A stretch of 64,000 nucleotides of DNA from assembly GCF_004801315.1 (NCBI RefSeq), contig NZ_SSNW01000020.1, positions 1 through 64,000 on the forward strand, given 5' to 3'. The stretch comes from Deinococcus sp. Arct2-2 (GTDB taxonomy: Bacteria > Deinococcota > Deinococci > Deinococcales > Deinococcaceae). The translations under genes were made by a program, and so were the position numbers. The notes beneath the pieces were generated by a model. That model was not told the origin of the DNA and searched no databases. It saw only the letters and a list, made by a program, of their open reading frames with translations. This document shows positions 50,435 to 59,405 of this stretch, in pieces. How positions within the stretch are numbered: the stretch's first letter is position 1; each line of letters opens with the position of its first letter.

Positions 50435-51547
50435 ATGACTGCTCCCGCCCCCGTGCCCCAAGGATTTCCAGATGCGCCCCTTCCGGCCCAACTGCTGCAA
50501 GACGCCCGCACCGGCCTAGAGCGCCGCGCCTCCCGCCTGATGACCGCGCTGGGCCTCTTGGCCGTCTTGTCTGGGTTGGGCGTACTGGCGCTGGTGCTGC
50601 TGGTGAACCTAGGCTGGCAGGCTTTTCAGCGGTTTGTGGCCTTGCCCGATCTTCAGGCCCAGTTCAACTTGCCCGCCGGACAGACCGTGGCCGACCTGAT
50701 TCCCGGTTGGGCGCTGCCTACGCTGCTGGCCCTGAGTGTGATGGGCACGGCCATTCAGATGTGGGCCTCCTTGCGTGCCCGCGCCGCAATAGGAGCCGTG
50801 CGCGACCAAACGCTGAACCCCAGTGCCGACCACGCCGAAGCTCTGATTGGCGCGGCCCGCACCGTGCGCCCTTGGATCACGTTGGGGCAGTGGACGCCCA
50901 TCATCTGGACAGTATTCTCGCTGGCGTGGCTGCCAATTACCTTCGCGGTCATAGGGCGCATAGACCCTGAGGTGCAAGGAGCGGTGGGGATAGACGCCTT
51001 CTCCATTGCTTTCGCCCTCGTGTCCATCGTGATCCAGAGCTTGCCCGGAATTATTCTGACATGGCTCATTTTGGCCGCTGTACGCCGCTGGCTGGATGCA
51101 GTGCTGGCCCGCGCTCAGGGCGGCACGGCCCCTGTCACTCCGGTTTCCCGCCCCGTGGAAGGCTGGCTGCTGTTCGTGCTGATCGTCCTCATCGTCAGCA
51201 CGGTCAGCCTCGTTATCAGCGCGGTGCCGATGCTGGTGCTGCCCGCTCTGTTTTCCACACTGGCCGCCAGCGAGCCCGAGTTCTCAGACCTCGCCAGCGT
51301 AGGTCTGACGCCCGCCAACTTGCAGATGTTTTTCTCGGTCTTGGCGGGCCTGCTGGTCTTTAGCGGCTTGGTGTACGGCCTGCTCACGGCGATGATGGCT
51401 TGGTCAAGGGGCTTGGCCGCCAACGTTGCTACCATTCTAGACGCGCCGCTGCCCCGCCCACCCGCCGCGATGAATGACTGGACTGCCGTTCCAGACACCC
51501 AAGACCTGTGGAAAGGCCCGGTGACGGTGGTGCCGCCCCGGAATTAG
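50435..51547 (+). CDS. Hypothetical six-helix membrane protein
   Basis: 370 aa with about six transmembrane segments (near residues 36-60, 95-112, 155-180, 195-220, 250-280 and 310-335). The N-terminal 35 residues are soluble and Pro-rich, and the C-terminal tail is Pro-rich with aromatic residues (MNDWTAVPDTQDLWKGP). No catalytic motif or family recognised. ATG 50435 is preferred over the frame start at 50396, because MTAPAP fits a normal start. Divergent from the GGDEF-like gene. Confidence 0.75.
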   Translation: MTAPAPVPQGFPDAPLPAQLLQDARTGLERRASRLMTALGLLAVLSGLGVLALVLLVNLGWQAFQRFVALPDLQAQFNLPAGQTVADLIPGWALPTLLALSVMGTAIQMWASLRARAAIGAVRDQTLNPSADHAEALIGAARTVRPWITLGQWTPIIWTVFSLAWLPITFAVIGRIDPEVQGAVGIDAFSIAFALVSIVIQSLPGIILTWLILAAVRRWLDAVLARAQGGTAPVTPVSRPVEGWLLFVLIVLIVSTVSLVISAVPMLVLPALFSTLAASEPEFSDLASVGLTPANLQMFFSVLAGLLVFSGLVYGLLTAMMAWSRGLAANVATILDAPLPRPPAAMNDWTAVPDTQDLWKGPVTVVPPRN

Positions 51548-51583
51548 GGGGTGGGTCTGCGGGGGCTTGAGTTGGAGTGGGGC

Positions 51584-51775
51584 TGGGTCTAAGGGAGGGC
51601 AATCGCTTCGCTCATTCCCCCTCACCCCGCTGCTGCACAGCGCCCCTCTCCCACAGGGGGCGAGGGCTGAAGGCAAGGCAAGAAACTGGGGCTGTTAGCT
51701 CCTCCCCCCTTGCGGGGGAGGTTGGGAGGGGGGTGAATGAGCGCCAGCGATTGCCCTTCCTTAGACCCTTAGACG
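51584..51775. repeat. Intergenic repeats, families B and C
   Basis: In the 253-base gap before hisA. GTCTAAGGGAGGGCAATCGC, TTCCCCCTCACCCCGCTGCT..GCGCCCCTCTCCCACAGGGG, GTTAGCTCCTCCCCCCTTGC and GGGGGTGAATGAGCGCCAGC, then TTAGACCCTTAGACGCCCTC. Confidence 0.65.
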
Positions 51776-51800
51776 CCCTCCCAACATCGCCACCTCCCCA

Positions 51801-52547
51801 TCAGTCCAGCGCCGGAACCGGATAAGGCAGCGTGCCTTCATAAATGGCGCGGCCCACAATCGCCCCGTGAATGCCTTCCTCCGCCAGCAGACGCACATCG
51901 TCCAAGTTCGCCACGCCGCCGCCCACGATCAGGGTATTCACCCACAACTGGCGTACTTGCTGCATCAGCTCCCGGTCTAGGCCGCGCAGAGTGCCGTCAC
52001 GGGTCACGTCGGTAAAGATCAGGGTTTCTAGGCCCGCGTCGGCCAACTGGGGCGTCAAGTCGGCCACCATCAGGCCGCTGCCCTGCGCCCAGCCGTGCGT
52101 CGCCACTTCCAGCCCGCGTGCGTCCAGGCTGACCACCACGCGTTCGGGGCCGTGTGCGGCAATCAGTTCGGCCACCAGATCAGGGTTCTTAACGGCTGCC
52201 GTACCAATCACCACGCGGTCTACACCTGCTTTCAGAAGGGCTTCGGCGGTGGCGCGGTCACGAATGCCGCCGCCGACTTCTACCGGCACGCCCAATTCTG
52301 CGGTAATCCGGGCAATAACGGCGCGGTTTTCGCCCCGGCCTGTGGCAGCGTCCAAATCCACTAGATGCACCAACCCGGCCCCCAACGCCGCCCAGTGCCG
52401 GGCCGCCTCCAACGGAGACTCGAAATATACGGTTTCCTTGTCAGGATCGCCCTCGTACAGCCGCACGGCGCGGCCCGATTGGATGTCCACGCACGGAATA
52501 ATCAGGGGCAAAGGCTTGGGCGCAGGGCCAGAAACGGGCGTCGTCAT
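51801..52547 (-). CDS. hisA: ProFAR isomerase HisA (histidine biosynthesis)
   Basis: 1-(5-phosphoribosyl)-5-[(phosphoribosylamino)methylideneamino]imidazole-4-carboxamide isomerase, a beta/alpha barrel of about 248 aa. Catalytic Asp residues in [11 protein letters not shown] and [11 protein letters not shown]; phosphate loops VEVGGGIRD and [21 protein letters not shown] 52547 lies 7 bases after TATGCT (52555-52560 on the complement), a leaderless start; the frame opens 4 codons earlier. No other his gene is adjacent. Confidence 0.95.
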   Translation of the reverse strand: MTTPVSGPAPKPLPLIIPCVDIQSGRAVRLYEGDPDKETVYFESPLEAARHWAALGAGLVHLVDLDAATGRGENRAVIARITAELGVPVEVGGGIRDRATAEALLKAGVDRVVIGTAAVKNPDLVAELIAAHGPERVVVSLDARGLEVATHGWAQGSGLMVADLTPQLADAGLETLIFTDVTRDGTLRGLDRELMQQVRQLWVNTLIVGGGVANLDDVRLLAEEGIHGAIVGRAIYEGTLPYPVPALD

Positions 52548-52619
52548 GCGGGCCAGCATAGCGGCTTCCTTTGTCCTTCCTTCCTGACCGGCCTAAACCG
52601 GGTTACACTGCCCCCTGAC

Positions 52620-53765
52620 GTGCGAATCGGGATTGTGACTGCCACCTACCAACCTTCACGCAACGGGGTTGCCACGAGTACGGCGCTGTTTGCACAGGGT
52701 CTGCGCGAACGCGGCCACAGCGTCAGCGTCTTCGCACCGCGCCACCCGCTGATGCCGCCGCACGAGCCGGGGGTATACCGCCTGAATTCCTCGTTTGCCG
52801 GGGCGCGGGCCATGGGCGCTCCCGCCGATTATCCGGTGATGCTGGCTCCGGGGCCGCTGCTGACTTCCCGCCTGCCGCTGCGCGATCTGGATGTGCTGCA
52901 CACCATGCATCCCTTTTTAGCCGGACGGCTGGCCCTGAATTGGGCGCGGTTGTCGGGCGCTCCGGTGGTGTTTACGGCCCATACGCAATACGAGGAATAC
53001 CTGCACTACACGCCTATGCCCAAGCGGGTAGGCCGCGCCATTTTGCGCCCGCATGTGGCCGCCTTTGCCCGCCGTGTAGACGCGGTGCTGGCTCCGGGCC
53101 GCGCCATGCAGGACATGCTGCGCGACTACGGTTTTGGGGGAGAAGTACAACTGTTCCCCAACCCAGTCGACCTCGCCGCCTTTCAGCAGGCAGAGGGGCT
53201 GACCTTCCGCGCCAAGTACCACATTCCGCCTGACGCGCCGCTGGCGATGTATTTGGGCCGCCTCGCCCCCGAAAAAAATCTGGCCGTGATGCTGCACGCC
53301 TTCGAGCAAGCCCGCGCCAGCCGCCCCGATCTGCGCCTGCTGGTGGTGGGCGACGGTTCCAGCCGCGAGGAAGCGCAGGCGTTGGCCTCCGACGCCGTGA
53401 CCTTTACCGGGCCAGTGCCCTACGCGCAGGTGCCGCAGGCTTTGGCTGCCGCCGACGCGTTCATTACCGCCAGTACCTCCGAAGTGCTGCCCATGAGCAT
53501 GATTGAGGCCTTGGCTGCTGGCACGCCGCTGGTGGCCGCCCGCAGCCCCGCCGCCCTGGACCTGATTCAGGAGGGCATCAACGGCACCGTGCGCGAGCCG
53601 AATGCCGACGCTTTGGCCGCCGGACTGCTGGAAGTGCTGTACCCGGCCCACTTGCCCCAGCTTCAGGCGGGCGCACGCCACAGCGCCCAGCAATACGATT
53701 TGCGGGCGCGGGCAGAGGCGTTGGAACAGGTGTATCTGCGGGCCATTGCCAGAAAGCGGCGCTGA
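52620..53765 (+). CDS. GT4-family glycosyltransferase
   Basis: 381 aa, GT-B fold, retaining type. N-terminal [30 protein letters not shown] acceptor domain, [19 protein letters not shown], and [20 protein letters not shown]. The donor-binding domain has [26 protein letters not shown] and the E-x7-E motif in [21 protein letters not shown]. It resembles diacylglycerol/phosphatidylinositol glycosyltransferases, so a glycolipid role is possible. Starts with GTG 52620, 10 bases after a TACACT box, with no ribosome-binding site. Confidence 0.9.
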   Translation: MRIGIVTATYQPSRNGVATSTALFAQGLRERGHSVSVFAPRHPLMPPHEPGVYRLNSSFAGARAMGAPADYPVMLAPGPLLTSRLPLRDLDVLHTMHPFLAGRLALNWARLSGAPVVFTAHTQYEEYLHYTPMPKRVGRAILRPHVAAFARRVDAVLAPGRAMQDMLRDYGFGGEVQLFPNPVDLAAFQQAEGLTFRAKYHIPPDAPLAMYLGRLAPEKNLAVMLHAFEQARASRPDLRLLVVGDGSSREEAQALASDAVTFTGPVPYAQVPQALAAADAFITASTSEVLPMSMIEALAAGTPLVAARSPAALDLIQEGINGTVREPNADALAAGLLEVLYPAHLPQLQAGARHSAQQYDLRARAEALEQVYLRAIARKRR

Positions 53766-53771
53766 GAATGG

Positions 53772-53860
53772 GGTTTTGCTCCCTCACCCTTGAGGGGGGA
53801 CTCGCAGAGCTGCGGAGCAGTGGGCCGGGGAGGGGGTGAGTGAGCGCAGCGATTGCCCTA
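53772..53860. repeat. Intergenic repeat, family B
   Basis: TGCTCCCTCACCCTTGAGGG, CTCGCAGAGCTGCGGAGCAG and GGAGGGGGTGAGTGAGCGCA, then GCGATTGCCCTA, between the glycosyltransferase and tRNA-Leu. Confidence 0.7.
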
Positions 53861-53915
53861 TGAGTGAACTTCAATTTAGGAGACTTCACTAGCTGTTTCA
53901 TGCGCTCCACACAGC

Positions 53916-53943
53916 AAAACAGCCCCCGCATCGCTGCTGGGGG
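53916..53943 (-). terminator. Terminator of tRNA-Leu (CAG)
   Basis: CCCCCGCA / TGCTGGGGG stem (one bulge), with TTTT on the minus strand at 53916-53919, 10 bases after the tRNA. Confidence 0.75.
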
Positions 53944-53952
53944 CCAGATCTG

Positions 53953-54040
<88 letters not shown>

Positions 54041-54082
54041 ATCTTGGTTGCGCCCGCGCAGGGCGCGTTTCAGGGCTTGTTT

Positions 54083-54111
54083 ACTTTAGCCGCGACTTCC
54101 CCAACTGTCAA
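54083..54111 (-). promoter_or_regulatory. Promoter of tRNA-Leu (CAG)
   Basis: Minus strand -35 TTGACA (54106-54111), 17-base spacer, -10 TAAAGT (54083-54088). The region 54112-54243 beyond it shows nothing recognisable. Confidence 0.85.
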
Positions 54112-54243
54112 CAGGCAAGCCGCCGCGATCTAGTTGGGAAGCCAGATGGCTTAGGCCCACGCTGGGGCGGTTTGGCCCACTGGCACAGCCTAAAGCCGGA
54201 GAAACTCAGCTGTGGAGTCTCTCCGTCTGAGGGGGTACTGAAG

Positions 54244-54444
54244 TCAGCGGCGGCGCGTGGGCGTTGCGCCAAAGCGCTTTTTGGCCTGCGTCAGCACAAA
54301 ATCAAGGGTGCGGTCACGCTTGCGGGCCTTGCTGTATTTGCTGCGCTGCCCAGTTTTGCCCCGCCGAACCATGCTGATAATTTCCAGCACGATAGGCGCG
54401 AACACGGCGAGTTTCTTCAGGCTGCTGGAACGGGAAGTTTTCAT
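54244..54444 (-). CDS. Small basic hypothetical protein, 66 aa
   Basis: Begins MKTSRSSSLKKLAVFAPIVL, a short hydrophobic segment (AVFAPIVLEIISMV), then a strongly basic tail (RRGKTGQRSKYSKARKRDR..AKKRFGATPTRRR). Possibly membrane-associated with a cytoplasmic nucleic-acid or lipid-binding tail. No family recognised. Coding likelihood rests on the coherent composition and ATG 54444; the opposite-strand frame shares the region but is less plausible. Confidence 0.55.
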   Translation of the reverse strand: MKTSRSSSLKKLAVFAPIVLEIISMVRRGKTGQRSKYSKARKRDRTLDFVLTQAKKRFGATPTRRR

Positions 54445-54508
54445 GTCAGTAGGTACGGGTGATGGGGCAGAAAAGTTGCTGGAGGTAGGCTCAGATTAAA
54501 GGCAAGAT

Positions 54509-54540
54509 AAAGGGAGCGGGCTAGGTGCGGCGCTCCCTTT
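54509..54540. terminator. Bidirectional terminator
   Basis: Perfect 10-bp stem AAAGGGAGCG (54509-54518) / CGCTCCCTTT (54531-54540), 15 bases after the stop of the leftward lipoprotein gene. Confidence 0.85.
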
Positions 54541-54554
54541 GGGGTTGGATGGTT

Positions 54555-54944
54555 TTAGAACAGAGTCCACCAATGACATTTTGGTAGCTTGCTCGTATCA
54601 ATGTCTACGGTCAGATAGGCGAGCTTGGCCCGGATAGAGTGGGGGTAGACGGTGATGTATTTGGTGGGATTATCTTTGATTCGCTGCCAGTCGAGGTAAT
54701 CTCCGTAAACAACTATGTCTTTGCTTAGGAGAATTTTTCTACTATTCTGACACTTGATAATTAACAGTTGCTCGCTAATTCTAATTTCTGACATACCGCC
54801 ATCAAAAGTATTCCTGCCTATGAGTGAGAATCGGCCCAAGCTGATAGAAGAAGCTTTTAGGAGGGTGAAGTTTTGGGGTACGCCACAGGAGCTTAGGGAT
54901 ATCGTCAAAAAGATTAAGCTAAGAAGACGACTGCCCTTAAACAC
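54555..54944 (-). CDS. Small hypothetical lipoprotein, 129 aa
   Basis: N-terminal MFKGSRLLSLIFLTISLSSC is a lipoprotein signal with lipobox SLSSC, so the mature protein begins at Cys20. The remainder is beta-rich with SEIRISEQLLIIKCQ and KDIVVYGDYLDWQRIKDNP and ends in a CHWWTLF aromatic tail. The gene is clearly lower in GC than its neighbours, suggesting recent acquisition. It starts with GTG 54944, which falls within the hairpin that terminates the transglutaminase gene. No family recognised. Confidence 0.65.
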   Translation of the reverse strand: MFKGSRLLSLIFLTISLSSCGVPQNFTLLKASSISLGRFSLIGRNTFDGGMSEIRISEQLLIIKCQNSRKILLSKDIVVYGDYLDWQRIKDNPTKYITVYPHSIRAKLAYLTVDIDTSKLPKCHWWTLF

Positions 54945-54956
54945 GGCAAGTCGTCT
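54925..54956 (-). terminator. Terminator of the transglutaminase operon
   Basis: AGACGACTGCC (54925-54935) pairs with GGC-A-AGTCGTCT (54945-54956). On the minus strand it is followed by TCTTAGCTT. Lies 22 bases after the transglutaminase stop. Confidence 0.75.
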
Positions 54957-54977
54957 GATCTCTTAGATTTGATTTGG

Positions 54978-55802
54978 TCACTGCTCGCCGTACACCCTCA
55001 CTTCTACATCCAGTTTGCCGCGCCCGCCGCCAAAGTACGTGCCGCGCACTGGCGAAACGTCGCCGTATTCGCGTCCGTGACCGATCTTGATGTGCTTTTC
55101 GCCCGCCAAACAGTTGTTGGTGGGATCGTAGCCCAGCCAGCCGTATTCGGGAATCAGGCACTCGGCCCAAGCGTGGGTGGCTTCTGCGCCCAACATGTCG
55201 CCGCCGCTGTACAGGTAGCCGCTGACATAGCGCGACGGAATGCCCAACTGCCGCGTAATGCCCAACATAGCGTGCGTGAAGTCTTGGCACACGCCGCGCC
55301 CATGCTGGGCAAATTCGGCCAGCGGGGTATTCACGGCGGTGGCTTTGGTGTCGTAGGAAAACTGACGGTTTAGGCGAGTCGTCAAGTCCATCAGGAAGGT
55401 GGGCAGATCGTCGGCGGGGCTGGGGCGGGCCACGCCGAAGATTTCCGGCCAGTCTCCGCTGGGGACACGGGGGCTGGCGACTAAGAACTCGGTATTTCTG
55501 GCCCGCGCCTCACGCAGCACGCTAAACGGCGAGGGCGCGGGCATGGTCACGGCGTGGGTGTCCACGATGGCCTGCGCCTCTATTTTCAGGTAGCGGTGCG
55601 GTTCGTGCACATGGACGTGGTGCACGATGGCCCCGAAATAGTCCTTGTGGGACGTGATTTCGGCTTCGGGTTCCACTTGAAGGTGAAAGGAGCGCACGCT
55701 CTGGCGTACCTCGCGGGCCGGGTGCAGGCGCACCTGATTAAACGAATCCCAAGCGGGTTCGGGGTAGTGGTATTCGGTGGTATGCCTTATCTCGCAACGC
55801 AT
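54978..55802 (-). CDS. Transglutaminase-like cysteine peptidase/ligase
   Basis: 274 aa. An N-terminal beta domain (bacterial transglutaminase-like N region; IRHTTEYHYPEPAWDSFNQVRLHP) is followed by the papain-like core with catalytic Cys in GVCQDFTHAMLG, His in EATHAWAECLIP and Asp in GYDPTNN. Cytosolic, no signal. These proteins hydrolyse or transfer amide bonds. Third gene of the ATP-grasp/alpha-E cassette on the same strand, separated by 264 bases (55803-56066) in which nothing coding is convincing. Probably a peptide- or isopeptide-processing partner. Confidence 0.9.
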   Translation of the reverse strand: MRCEIRHTTEYHYPEPAWDSFNQVRLHPAREVRQSVRSFHLQVEPEAEITSHKDYFGAIVHHVHVHEPHRYLKIEAQAIVDTHAVTMPAPSPFSVLREARARNTEFLVASPRVPSGDWPEIFGVARPSPADDLPTFLMDLTTRLNRQFSYDTKATAVNTPLAEFAQHGRGVCQDFTHAMLGITRQLGIPSRYVSGYLYSGGDMLGAEATHAWAECLIPEYGWLGYDPTNNCLAGEKHIKIGHGREYGDVSPVRGTYFGGGRGKLDVEVRVYGEQ

Positions 55803-56066
55803 GGTTCGGGCCTCATCCTGATTCCGTACCCACTGCCGAGCCGTGCGGGTGGGCAGCGGCGCGGGGGGACGTTCCGGCGGCAGTCTGACACGCGCCGCCG
55901 CCGCGCAATGTCACGTAGAGCAGACGACTCCTTCCGGCGCAGCGCAGGCAGGGGTGCTAGAACCCGTCTGGGCGCGGGGCAAACCGGATGGGTGGGTTCG
56001 CTGGGGGCAGCAATTTGGGGGAGGCGTTGCCAGACCGTCGCGGTTCCGTTCATTCCTGCTGCCCGC

Positions 56067-57020
56067 TCATTCTTGTTGAAAGTACGCCGCAGTGATAGAC
56101 GCGCCTACCCGGTTGAAGTCGCCCAGCAACTCTTCCAGGGAAGGATTGTCTTCATCCAGAATGTCGGCCACGCGGGCGTATTGCAGCCTCGCTACCAACC
56201 AACGCGACAGGCGCGGAATTTCGGGATGTGCGCCGGGATGGTGGCGCTCGATCTGCATCAGGGCCGCTTCCAAGTTCTCGGCGCTGTAACGCACGCTGCG
56301 CGGAAAGAACTCGTCCAGCAGCAAGAAATCCCCGATGGTCTGGGGGTCTATGCCGCTGTGAACGCGCTTGCGGTACGCCTCGTAGGCGCTGGCTCCCTTC
56401 AGCACGCTGACCCAGCGCTGATCCTGCATGGCCCGCTGACCGGGGTCTTCGACTGGACGGGCGTCTATGCCCCGGTAACGGCTTTGCAGCACGCGCAGGG
56501 TGTTGTCGCCGCGCTCCAGCATTTGCCCCGCCCGCATAAACGACCAGCCTTCGTCGCGCGGCAGGGTGGCAAAAGCGATGCCGAAGAAAAACTGGCTGGC
56601 ATCGCGGGCGGCGGCGCAGTATTCGAACAGGCCGTCGCGGTCTAGCACCGATTCATTTTCAAAGCACAGGCTCAGATAAGAGGTGTTCAGCGCCTCCCAC
56701 ATCTCGGAGGGAATGCGGTCACGCAGGCCACGCGCATTTTCGCGGGCGCGGGCCACGCTGGTGGCAATACTGGCGGGATTGTCGCGGTCAAAGGCCAGCC
56801 ACGCGCTGATAGAGCGGGCGTCCACGCGGCCATATTTGGCCCGCAAGTCGGCGTCACCGCCCGTCAGTTCCAGCAGCGGCATCCAGTATTCGCGGGCGCG
56901 GCCTGCCATTTCCAGCGTGGCGTAATAGTTGACGTTCAGCAACCGGGCCGTGTTCTCGGCGCGTTCTATGTAGCGCCCAATCCAAAATAGGTTTTCGGCG
57001 AGGCGAGACAGCAACAGCAT
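56067..57020 (-). CDS. Alpha-E domain protein (COG2307)
   Basis: 317 aa, almost entirely alpha-helical. The signature opening LLSRLAENLFWIGRYIERAENTARLL, then ARSISAWLAFDRDNPASI, ENARGLRDRIPSEMWEALN and GDFLLLDEFFPRSVRYS are typical of the family. No catalytic residues known; it is always linked to a circularly permuted ATP-grasp. Start ATG 57020 overlaps the ATP-grasp stop by one base (TGATG), so they are translationally coupled. Confidence 0.93.
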   Translation of the reverse strand: MLLLSRLAENLFWIGRYIERAENTARLLNVNYYATLEMAGRAREYWMPLLELTGGDADLRAKYGRVDARSISAWLAFDRDNPASIATSVARARENARGLRDRIPSEMWEALNTSYLSLCFENESVLDRDGLFEYCAAARDASQFFFGIAFATLPRDEGWSFMRAGQMLERGDNTLRVLQSRYRGIDARPVEDPGQRAMQDQRWVSVLKGASAYEAYRKRVHSGIDPQTIGDFLLLDEFFPRSVRYSAENLEAALMQIERHHPGAHPEIPRLSRWLVARLQYARVADILDEDNPSLEELLGDFNRVGASITAAYFQQE

Positions 57021-58882
57021 CAGCGTTCCCCTTCCTTAGTCTGGCCCGGTTGGTCGCCGTCCAGTTGGTCTTTTTCCAGCTCCTGCTGATATGAATGCTG
57101 CCCCGGCGAATCGGGTGCGGGCGGCGGCAGCGTGCCCCCAGAAGTCCGTTTCTGAGCCTGACTCTGTATTTGGCCCTGACTCTGGCTTTGCCCATACGCC
57201 TCGATCTGGGCTTCCTCGCTGGCCTGCACGCGGGCCTGACTGAAGCTGGGCTGCGCTTGGCTCTGGCTTTGGCCCAGCGCCTGTGTTTGACCCTGAGACT
57301 GAGTTTGACCCTGACTCTGGGATTGACTCTGGCTCTGGCTGCCCACCGGAACCGCTCCGAAGCCGCCCTGAAACTGGCTTTGGGCCTGATTCTGTGTCGT
57401 CTGACCGTCGCCGTGCATGATTTGGCTCATGCCCTGTGGCGTGGCGGGGCCGTCGTGGTCTAGCACCCACGTGTCCTTGCTGCCGCCGCCCTGAGAACTG
57501 TTGACCACCAGACTGCCGCGCCGCAGCGCCACACGGGTCAGGCCGCCGGGCACGATTGTTACGTCTTTGGTGCCGTACAGCACGTAAGGGCGCAAGTCCA
57601 CATGTGCGCCTTCAAACTTGGTGGAATCCGGGTAAAAGGTAGGATGGCGGCTGAGGCCCACCACCGGCTGAGCAATGAATTCACGCGGCTCTAGGCGCAC
57701 TTTGATCAGGTAGGCGTCGATTTCGTCGCGGGTGGCATACGGCCCGATGAGCATGCCGTAGCCGCCCGCCTCGCCCACTGCCTTAAACACCAAGTCTCCG
57801 GCGTTGGCGAGCATGTATTCCAAGTGGTCGGCATTCCAGCCCAAATAGGTCGGAACGTTGTTCAGCAGCGGCGCTTCATTCAGGTAATAGCGGATCATGT
57901 CGGGCACGTAGGCGTACACGGCCTTGTCGTCGGCTACGCCGGTGCCGATGGCGTTGGCAATAGCCACGCGGCCCTGACGGTACACCTCTACCAGTCCGGC
58001 CACACCCAACGAACTGTCGCGGCGGAAGGCCAACGGATCAAGGAAATCGTCGTCGATACGGCGGTAGATCACGTCTACTTGCTTGCGCCCGCCCGTAGAC
58101 CGCATCCAGACCCGGCCTGCATCCACAAACAGGTCGCGGCCTTCCACAAGTTCCACGCCCATTTGCTGGGCAAGGTAAGCGTGCTCAAAGTAGGCGCTGT
58201 TGTACATGCCGGGAGTCAGCACCACGACTGTGCCGTTGTCGCGGGGGCTGACCGACTGCAACACTTCCAGCAGCGCGGTGGCGTAGTGCTGCACGGGCCG
58301 CACGCCCTGTGCCTCGAACATGCCGGGATAAATGCGGGTCATGGCCTGCCGGTTGGCCAGCAGATACGACACGCCACTGGGCGAGCGCAAGTTGTCTTCC
58401 AGCACCAAGTATTCGCCCTGCTCGTTGCGGATCAGGTCGGTGCCGACGATGTGGGTATAAATCCCCTGCGGCACCTTGACGCCGTGAACTTCGCGCCGGA
58501 AATGGGCCGACGTATACACCAGTTCGGCGGGAATCACGCCGTCGCCCAAAATCTGTGCATCGCCGTAAATGTCGCGCAGGAAGGCATTCAGCGCCTTCAC
58601 CCGCTGTGTCAGGCCTGCTTCTACGTGTGACCACTCGCCCGCCGGAATGATGCGCGGCACGGGATCGAAGGGAAAGGTGCGCTCGGTGCCCTGCGAATCG
58701 CCGTACACGGTAAAAGTGATGCCCTGATTGCGAAACGCCAAATCCAGTAGGCGGTGACGCCGCTCGAACTCGGCTACCCCCAGATCACTGATGTATTCCT
58801 CGACGCCCTGATAGTGCGGGCGAACCTGCCCATCTGGCGTGAACATCTCGTCAAAGAACCTGTCTCCCGGCTCGTACTTCAT
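57020..58882 (-). CDS. Circularly permuted ATP-grasp protein (COG2308) with Gln/Ser-rich tail
   Basis: 620 aa. Residues about 1-470 are the permuted ATP-grasp core: [85 protein letters not shown] and [15 protein letters not shown], ending [17 protein letters not shown]. The family is predicted to form peptide-like amide bonds using ATP. Residues about 475-590 are an extension of [11 protein letters not shown] repeats, absent from the usual 470-480 aa homologues. An acidic C-terminal tail follows. Start has GAGGAGG. First gene of the cassette with alpha-E and transglutaminase. Confidence 0.92.
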   Translation of the reverse strand: MKYEPGDRFFDEMFTPDGQVRPHYQGVEEYISDLGVAEFERRHRLLDLAFRNQGITFTVYGDSQGTERTFPFDPVPRIIPAGEWSHVEAGLTQRVKALNAFLRDIYGDAQILGDGVIPAELVYTSAHFRREVHGVKVPQGIYTHIVGTDLIRNEQGEYLVLEDNLRSPSGVSYLLANRQAMTRIYPGMFEAQGVRPVQHYATALLEVLQSVSPRDNGTVVVLTPGMYNSAYFEHAYLAQQMGVELVEGRDLFVDAGRVWMRSTGGRKQVDVIYRRIDDDFLDPLAFRRDSSLGVAGLVEVYRQGRVAIANAIGTGVADDKAVYAYVPDMIRYYLNEAPLLNNVPTYLGWNADHLEYMLANAGDLVFKAVGEAGGYGMLIGPYATRDEIDAYLIKVRLEPREFIAQPVVGLSRHPTFYPDSTKFEGAHVDLRPYVLYGTKDVTIVPGGLTRVALRRGSLVVNSSQGGGSKDTWVLDHDGPATPQGMSQIMHGDGQTTQNQAQSQFQGGFGAVPVGSQSQSQSQSQGQTQSQGQTQALGQSQSQAQPSFSQARVQASEEAQIEAYGQSQSQGQIQSQAQKRTSGGTLPPPAPDSPGQHSYQQELEKDQLDGDQPGQTKEGER

Positions 58883-59093
58883 GTTCCCGCCTCCTCTAGT
58901 GAGGTTTCCCTCGCTGCGACTAGATGCCCCAAGATAGCGGACGAAAAAAAGTGCATCACTCGGCGGTCAGACAAGAGGGAGATAGGAGAGGGCGGGGTGG
59001 GCCTGAGCGGGAGGGGTTTTTGTTGCCTAGAACGAAGTTTCTGTAGTTTTAGCAGTTCGATCAAACACAGTGGATTCATCAGCGTAAGCCTGC

Positions 59094-59122
59094 TTGACGC
59101 CCGGTCAACTCACTTGTATGCT
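59094..59122 (+). promoter_or_regulatory. Promoter of a broken small gene
   Basis: -35 TTGACG (59094-59099), 17-base spacer, -10 TATGCT (59117-59122), then 7 bases to GTG 59130. A well-formed leaderless promoter without an intact gene behind it. Confidence 0.65.
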
Positions 59123-59129
59123 GCCCCGC

Positions 59130-59340
59130 GTGACCTCACCTTCTAAATCAGTTGTGCGCAAGAAATGCCAGCCCTAATAAAAACGGCCTTGGCTGGTGTT
59201 GTGGGCGCTGGCCTGCGCTGCATTGGCTCTCTCTGTTTGCCGACGCTTTGGGCATTGCACACCTGCGCGGCTGGATCGTGGGCGCGTTTTTTGTGGGCGA
59301 AGTGCTGATTTATGGGGCGCTGGACAAGGCGGAAGGCTGA
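59130..59340 (+). pseudogene. Disrupted small membrane protein gene
   Basis: From GTG 59130 the frame reads VTSPSKSVVRKKCQP, then two TAA stops. Still in the same frame it continues KRPWLVLWALACAALALSV, a good transmembrane helix. Coding then shifts one frame at about 59240 to ADALGIAHLRGWIVGAFFVG and on to EVLIYGALDKAEG, ending at TGA 59340, a second helix. A two-helix protein of about 70 aa with in-frame stops and a frameshift explains the pattern best. The alternative, a 62-aa frame from TTG 59152, loses the first helix. Confidence 0.5.
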
Positions 59341-59405
59341 ATAAAGCTAGGGCCAACGCTTCAGGCTGACTTTCCCCGTTCACTTGGCCTGCTACCCTAG
59401 CCAAC

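Noticed and set aside
55554..56645. Rightward 363-codon frame across the transglutaminase/alpha-E junction
   Set aside because: Antisense to two strong genes; the translation is a codon-bias shadow.
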